64,000 nucleotides of DNA, taken from the NCBI GenBank assembly GCA_020055645.1, contig CM034546.1:22506001-22570000 (forward strand). The letters run 5' to 3'. The stretch's first letter is position 1. The number at the start of each line of letters is the position of its first letter. The position numbers and the translations under genes were made by a program. The notes under the pieces were generated by a model. That model was not told the DNA's origin and ran no database searches. It saw only the letters and a program-made list of their open reading frames with translations. This document shows, piece after piece, positions 60,119 through 64,000 of this stretch. Source of the stretch: Tomocerus qinae (Eukaryota; Arthropoda; Collembola; Entomobryomorpha; Tomoceridae).

Positions 60119-60185
60119 ATGTTATAAATGTTATTGTGTAACCAAATAAACGTGGTTGATGAATAAATTACCTAATAAAGATTAC
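60119..60185 (+). other. Relic of a receptor-gene 3' UTR
   Basis: TATTGTGTAACCAAATAAAC then TGATGAATAAAT closely follows the 3' flank of the third receptor gene (near 63633-63680: CATTATGTAACCAAGTAAAT...GGTCAATAAAT). This suggests a former upstream copy of that gene whose coding part is gone. Confidence 0.4.
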
Positions 60186-61149
60186 ATACTAATATATTTT
60201 ATTATTTATTATTTTGACATCCCATTCGATGTCACCACTGCCAAAATTGATGTAAATTATGGATTTAGTAGTATCTGCATATCTATTTAGAAAGCCAAAG
60301 AAATGAAATGCCTACAGATGAACAATGAATGGTAAGTTCAGAAATTATTAAGAACATTGTTCGGGTTGCTGTTTGGAAATTGCAATGTTTTTATTTTAAG
60401 TGTTCAGCTTCACAAGATGCAACATTTCAAGGTTAAAATGATAATTTCTAATAAAATAAATGCTGATTTGGGGAATAACCCTAACTCTATGCAAATTAAA
60501 CACTGATGTGTAAATACACCCTAAACATGTGCCAAAACGTACATATTATAATATAAAAATTCCATATATTAAAAATAAATACATGGATAACTGCCTATAA
60601 AAACCTTTAAACTGTTATTAAAAAATTAAAAAATAAATTAAAAATTAAATTAATGTTCATTTGGTCGCTTTGTAACGATTGCGGATGAGGGCAGGTAATT
60701 TCAGTTGTATACATTGTGGAAATTTGTACAATTGCTCACTGCATGCAGGTTTTCTAAAAGGTTTGGTACAGATTGGTTAGGTTTCGATGGTGATGGTGAA
60801 AGTACGAAACAAACACAGAGAACACGCACATCAAGATTAAATGGAGCACTTAAATAAAATAAATAACTAATGCCAATTTATTGTACATATTCATAAATTA
60901 TAGATTATTGGTTATCAGGACTTAACCTCCTAAGTATGGAATCAACAGCATGAAATATATTTGTATTTGCACGATCATTTCCGTCAGGACACAGTGTAAT
61001 TTTGTTAATATTCCCTTAATATTTTATTCCAACGACGCTGCCTACGTGCAGCATTTAATTTAAAATCAACGATGTTGTTTATTTAGTAGAGTAGATATAT
61101 TCTTATTGTTCCATTTCAGTTTCATTTGATTTCTTACTGTACACATAAG

Positions 61150-61156
61150 TATAAAA
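61150..61156 (+). promoter_or_regulatory. TATA box of the third receptor gene
   Basis: TATAAAA lies 81 bp before the ATG at 61231. A second TATAAA at about 61205 is too close to the ATG to be likely. Confidence 0.4.
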
Positions 61157-61230
61157 TCAGCAAAAAATTGCTTTTATATTGACGTCCTGGCAAATTTACA
61201 TTGCTATAAACGATTAAAATACTACATAAA

Positions 61231-63591
61231 ATGTCACTTATTTGGTTGCGGCATCTACTTGTGGTTGAATTGTGTTTCGGATGGAAATTAAAAGATGTTG
61301 TAAACCTTGAAAAAGACTGTTACATTAATTTGATTTCACAACCAATATCTTTGAACTCCAATTCAAAACTTTCAACTGTCAAATTTCAAGAAATCGAAAT
61401 TCCGATCGCTTTTACTAAATTAAAATTTGACGAGACTGAAAAAGCGTGCAACTACAAACACGCATTATATTCATACAGTCGGACAACTCGCTACAACAAG
61501 TCAAAGTGTAAGAGAAAATTTAAAAGCAAAGATAGACTCAGATTTTTATTCCCAAGAATACTTACTAGATTAAATTGTGTAGCAAATATTGCATTGAATT
61601 TAGATCCAACGTATGCTACAGATACTCTAATGGTAGATTTTATTAGCCATCAATACGAGAAAAAGGAAGCATTTACATATCAGGCAACGTATGGTACTTC
61701 GACTGTAGAACAACTGTACAATTTAGCCGAATATTCTTCTGTGTACATGTTGGTTGACAAAAATGTTTTTGAATTAGCAAAATCCTATTCCAATGTCGAT
61801 AACTACGGATATTTTTGGGAAAAAGCCTGGTTTGTACTATGTTTATCAGATGATGATAACCAAGTGGTGTATTTCATCTGGCCACAGATGATTACAGATG
61901 AACTATTTTCGTTTGCCATGTTATCGATATATCCTCAAAATGATATACCACTTCGTGAAGTGGTGTCAACAGATGCTAGAGTTAAAGAGAATTGGGACTC
62001 TTTAGACAAGTTTGTGTTTCTTGACTGCACAACCTACACAGAAACATACAAATCATATTATCGATCTCCTCTTACTAACACATACTTAACAACGTATCAC
62101 TTCAACGAAGTTGATAAAATCTCCATTCCCATTGTTTCTATTCTATTAGAAAAGTCGCCAAATTATACCATATCAGTGAACGACATATGTGGCATTTGTT
62201 TTAATTCGAAAAAATGTGTGTCATATTTTGTGCAGTTTAATATGTTCAGTGAAACTGCTGCAGCCGCTTATGTCAATTTATATTTTGGCCCATTAGTGAC
62301 TATTGCTACAACCAGGGATGAGTCCTTTAACTTCATTTCTTGTGTCATTTTAGAAGCCGAATATCTCTCTTTCTATGGCTACATTCGGCCTTTTGAAGCT
62401 TACGCTTGGCTTAGTACCGTTGTTACAGTTTCAACAGTGATTGCTTTCGTCCACGGAGTAAACTATTGCAGAAGGGGTAAAAGTATTCCATTTCTTATGA
62501 TCTGCTATGCATACATGTTAGAGGTCAGTTATTCCCAGTCCTCAAAAGCTTATAAAAAACTCTGGATAAAGTTGGTCATTGGTCCGTTATTGTTGATGTT
62601 CATCGTGTTAACCAACGGATACAAGGGAATAGTTATTACTGATTTAGTAGAGCCACGCCCGGTGAAGCAATTTGAATCTATTGAACAAATTGCAAATCTA
62701 ACTGATGTGTCCATTTTCGGAGAACTAATTTACGGGAATGTGTTATACCCTTTCAAAACTGAAATGCAGGAGGAAAAAACTTTACTACTTGACTATTACA
62801 AAAATTGTTTGTTATCCAATAAGACAAGTCGGTATAACTCAACATATTGCAGAGCAAAAGTAGAGCGGGTAGATTTCGAATTAGATGTTATAGATCAGGA
62901 AGTAGTTAGGGAAATATTTCATGCCAGAAATAATGAATTCCATTTAATGACCTCAATATTTGCACAAATCATCTGTATCATTTTTCAGTTCTCCAAACAA
63001 TCCAATAATACTTTAAATAATGGTCAAATTCTGTCAACCCTGATGGAAAAAATTAGGTTTCCTCCTGGATTCCCTTACAAGAGCAGTGCTCAACAATGGA
63101 TAGCTCAGTGCAATAATTCAGCATTGATTCTCTCTTCCTCTACTCTCCATCGACTTCTCAATGACTCTCACTGGAATCCTCATAATGGAGGAGTTAAACC
63201 AATACATCAATTATATCGTGGAAGGGAAGAAAACTCATACCTTTCTATCCCGATTTATTCAGCATTATTATCACTAAGTTGTCCTAGAATGACTCATTTT
63301 CTTAGATATAGGCTGCTATTTTTAAGCCACTCTGGGATTTATAATTTATGGGTAGAATACTACAATAGATGGAATTTCACTAAGTGCAAAACCTGCTGGA
63401 CGAGACCTCCAGTGAGAGCTTTGACATTTCGAAATTCCAATATCGACACCATATTTTATATATTTTTGACCCTACTGCTTGTATTTGCTACAGCTTTTCT
63501 TTGGGAAAACCGAGTTTTGATCAAAGTAAAAGTCACTTTTTTATGGGTCATCTTACTGAAAGCATCCAAAAGAGCAAAATTATGTAAATGA
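61231..63591 (+). CDS. Divergent ionotropic-receptor-like ligand-gated channel, third member (786 aa)
   Basis: A single-exon gene of the same family as 6755-9289. The signal peptide (LLVVELCFGW) is followed by the family's opening motif DVVNLEKDCYINLI. The extracellular part has many cysteines and N-glycosylation sites. TM1 is near 392-413 (AWLSTVVTVSTVIAF), the pore loop is IPFLMICYAYMLEV, and TM2 near 444-472 runs into NGYKGIVITDL. The linker EPRPVKQFESIEQI, the SALILSSSTLHRLLNDSHWNP block and TM3 near 739-763 (TIFYIFLTLLLVFAT) line up with the other two. It is clearly more diverged than copies A and B are from each other, and lies on the opposite strand 40 kb away. No lesion seen. AATAAA at 63670-63675 is the likely poly(A) signal. 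Ligand unknown. Confidence 0.8.
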   Translation: MSLIWLRHLLVVELCFGWKLKDVVNLEKDCYINLISQPISLNSNSKLSTVKFQEIEIPIAFTKLKFDETEKACNYKHALYSYSRTTRYNKSKCKRKFKSKDRLRFLFPRILTRLNCVANIALNLDPTYATDTLMVDFISHQYEKKEAFTYQATYGTSTVEQLYNLAEYSSVYMLVDKNVFELAKSYSNVDNYGYFWEKAWFVLCLSDDDNQVVYFIWPQMITDELFSFAMLSIYPQNDIPLREVVSTDARVKENWDSLDKFVFLDCTTYTETYKSYYRSPLTNTYLTTYHFNEVDKISIPIVSILLEKSPNYTISVNDICGICFNSKKCVSYFVQFNMFSETAAAAYVNLYFGPLVTIATTRDESFNFISCVILEAEYLSFYGYIRPFEAYAWLSTVVTVSTVIAFVHGVNYCRRGKSIPFLMICYAYMLEVSYSQSSKAYKKLWIKLVIGPLLLMFIVLTNGYKGIVITDLVEPRPVKQFESIEQIANLTDVSIFGELIYGNVLYPFKTEMQEEKTLLLDYYKNCLLSNKTSRYNSTYCRAKVERVDFELDVIDQEVVREIFHARNNEFHLMTSIFAQIICIIFQFSKQSNNTLNNGQILSTLMEKIRFPPGFPYKSSAQQWIAQCNNSALILSSSTLHRLLNDSHWNPHNGGVKPIHQLYRGREENSYLSIPIYSALLSLSCPRMTHFLRYRLLFLSHSGIYNLWVEYYNRWNFTKCKTCWTRPPVRALTFRNSNIDTIFYIFLTLLLVFATAFLWENRVLIKVKVTFLWVILLKASKRAKLCK

Positions 63592-64000
63592 TTTCCCTAT
63601 AAATCATATTCTAAACAAACAGATATAAATTGTCATTATGTAACCAAGTAAATGTGATTGTAGATGGTCAATAAATTTTAACTTACAAAATGATTTTACG
63701 ATACATAAAATTATTTTGTATTTATTTACTAGTGTAACGCAACCATAACTAAAGTAATAACAAAGTTTTAAAAAGTAAGAATCAGCAGTAGTAAATATCA
63801 GTGTTCTACTCCTAATTTTACGAGGTCAAAGTTAGGGGAAACCAGATTTCATAATCACTAAACTCAGCCACTACAAAAATTCGGTTAAAATTATTTTCAT
63901 AAAAAAATTCTTAAATTACATCTAGTTTTTGCATAAATCTCACCAGTATATATTATTGTGTTAAAATGAGAATCATTTAATTCATCAATGAAATATGAAG
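63592..64000 (+). other. 3' flank of the third receptor gene
   Basis: It contains the poly(A) signal at 63670-63675 and then AT-rich DNA. No further gene seen to the window end. Confidence 0.5.

Larger units (their letters stand above)
58291..61140. other. Gene-poor stretch before the third receptor gene
   Basis: It holds the MITE at 59473-59582 and a 3'-UTR-like relic at 60119-60185. Nothing else is supported. Confidence 0.4.

Overview
The window is AT-rich animal DNA with short introns (72-97 bp where I can define both ends), canonical GT-AG splice sites, TATA-box promoters and many small non-autonomous DNA transposons. The gene content (a divergent ionotropic-receptor family, an astacin metallopeptidase and a very-large-inducible-GTPase homologue) points to an arthropod. 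A springtail (Collembola) is my best guess, but that is inference and not shown by the sequence alone.

Layout. 1-3530: no gene, several nested fold-back transposons. 3535-5974 (+): a complete seven-exon astacin-type zinc metallopeptidase with TATA box and poly(A) signals. 6288-12061 and 13401-20777: two tandem copies of one segment. Each carries an ionotropic-receptor-like gene on the minus strand. Copy A (6755-9289) is an intact 844-residue frame. Copy B (15136-18080) is open in the same frame but split by a 468-bp hAT-like insertion with an 8-bp target duplication. A truncated third 5' end follows at 18453-18513. 20778-23890: scattered repeats. 23893-29248 (-): a two-exon gene for a 1752-residue VLIG-like GTPase. 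29260-38500: largely non-coding with fold-back elements. 38530-38891 (-): a candidate two-exon small secreted protein. 40068-46172 and 46486-50743: a second, independent tandem duplication. The second copy keeps a two-exon gene for a 122-residue, 8-cysteine secreted protein (46354-46794, minus); the first copy has a frameshifted, truncated relic. 50744-61100: repeats and decayed coding patches. 61231-63591 (+): a third, more divergent member of the receptor family, intact.

How the genes relate. The three receptor-like genes share one architecture: signal peptide, long extracellular part, TM1, pore loop, TM2, ligand lobe, TM3. They look like a chemosensory family expanding by local duplication and losing copies to transposon insertion. 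The astacin and the small secreted proteins are extracellular. The GTPase is a large cytosolic protein of a family linked in vertebrates to interferon responses; its role here is unknown.

The most notable items are the small spliced secreted-protein genes, which are not visible as single open frames, and the transposon-interrupted but otherwise undamaged receptor paralogue. Also notable is a set of non-autonomous transposons, each packed with its own short repeated motif. No rRNA gene, CRISPR array, autonomous transposase or intact tRNA gene was seen.
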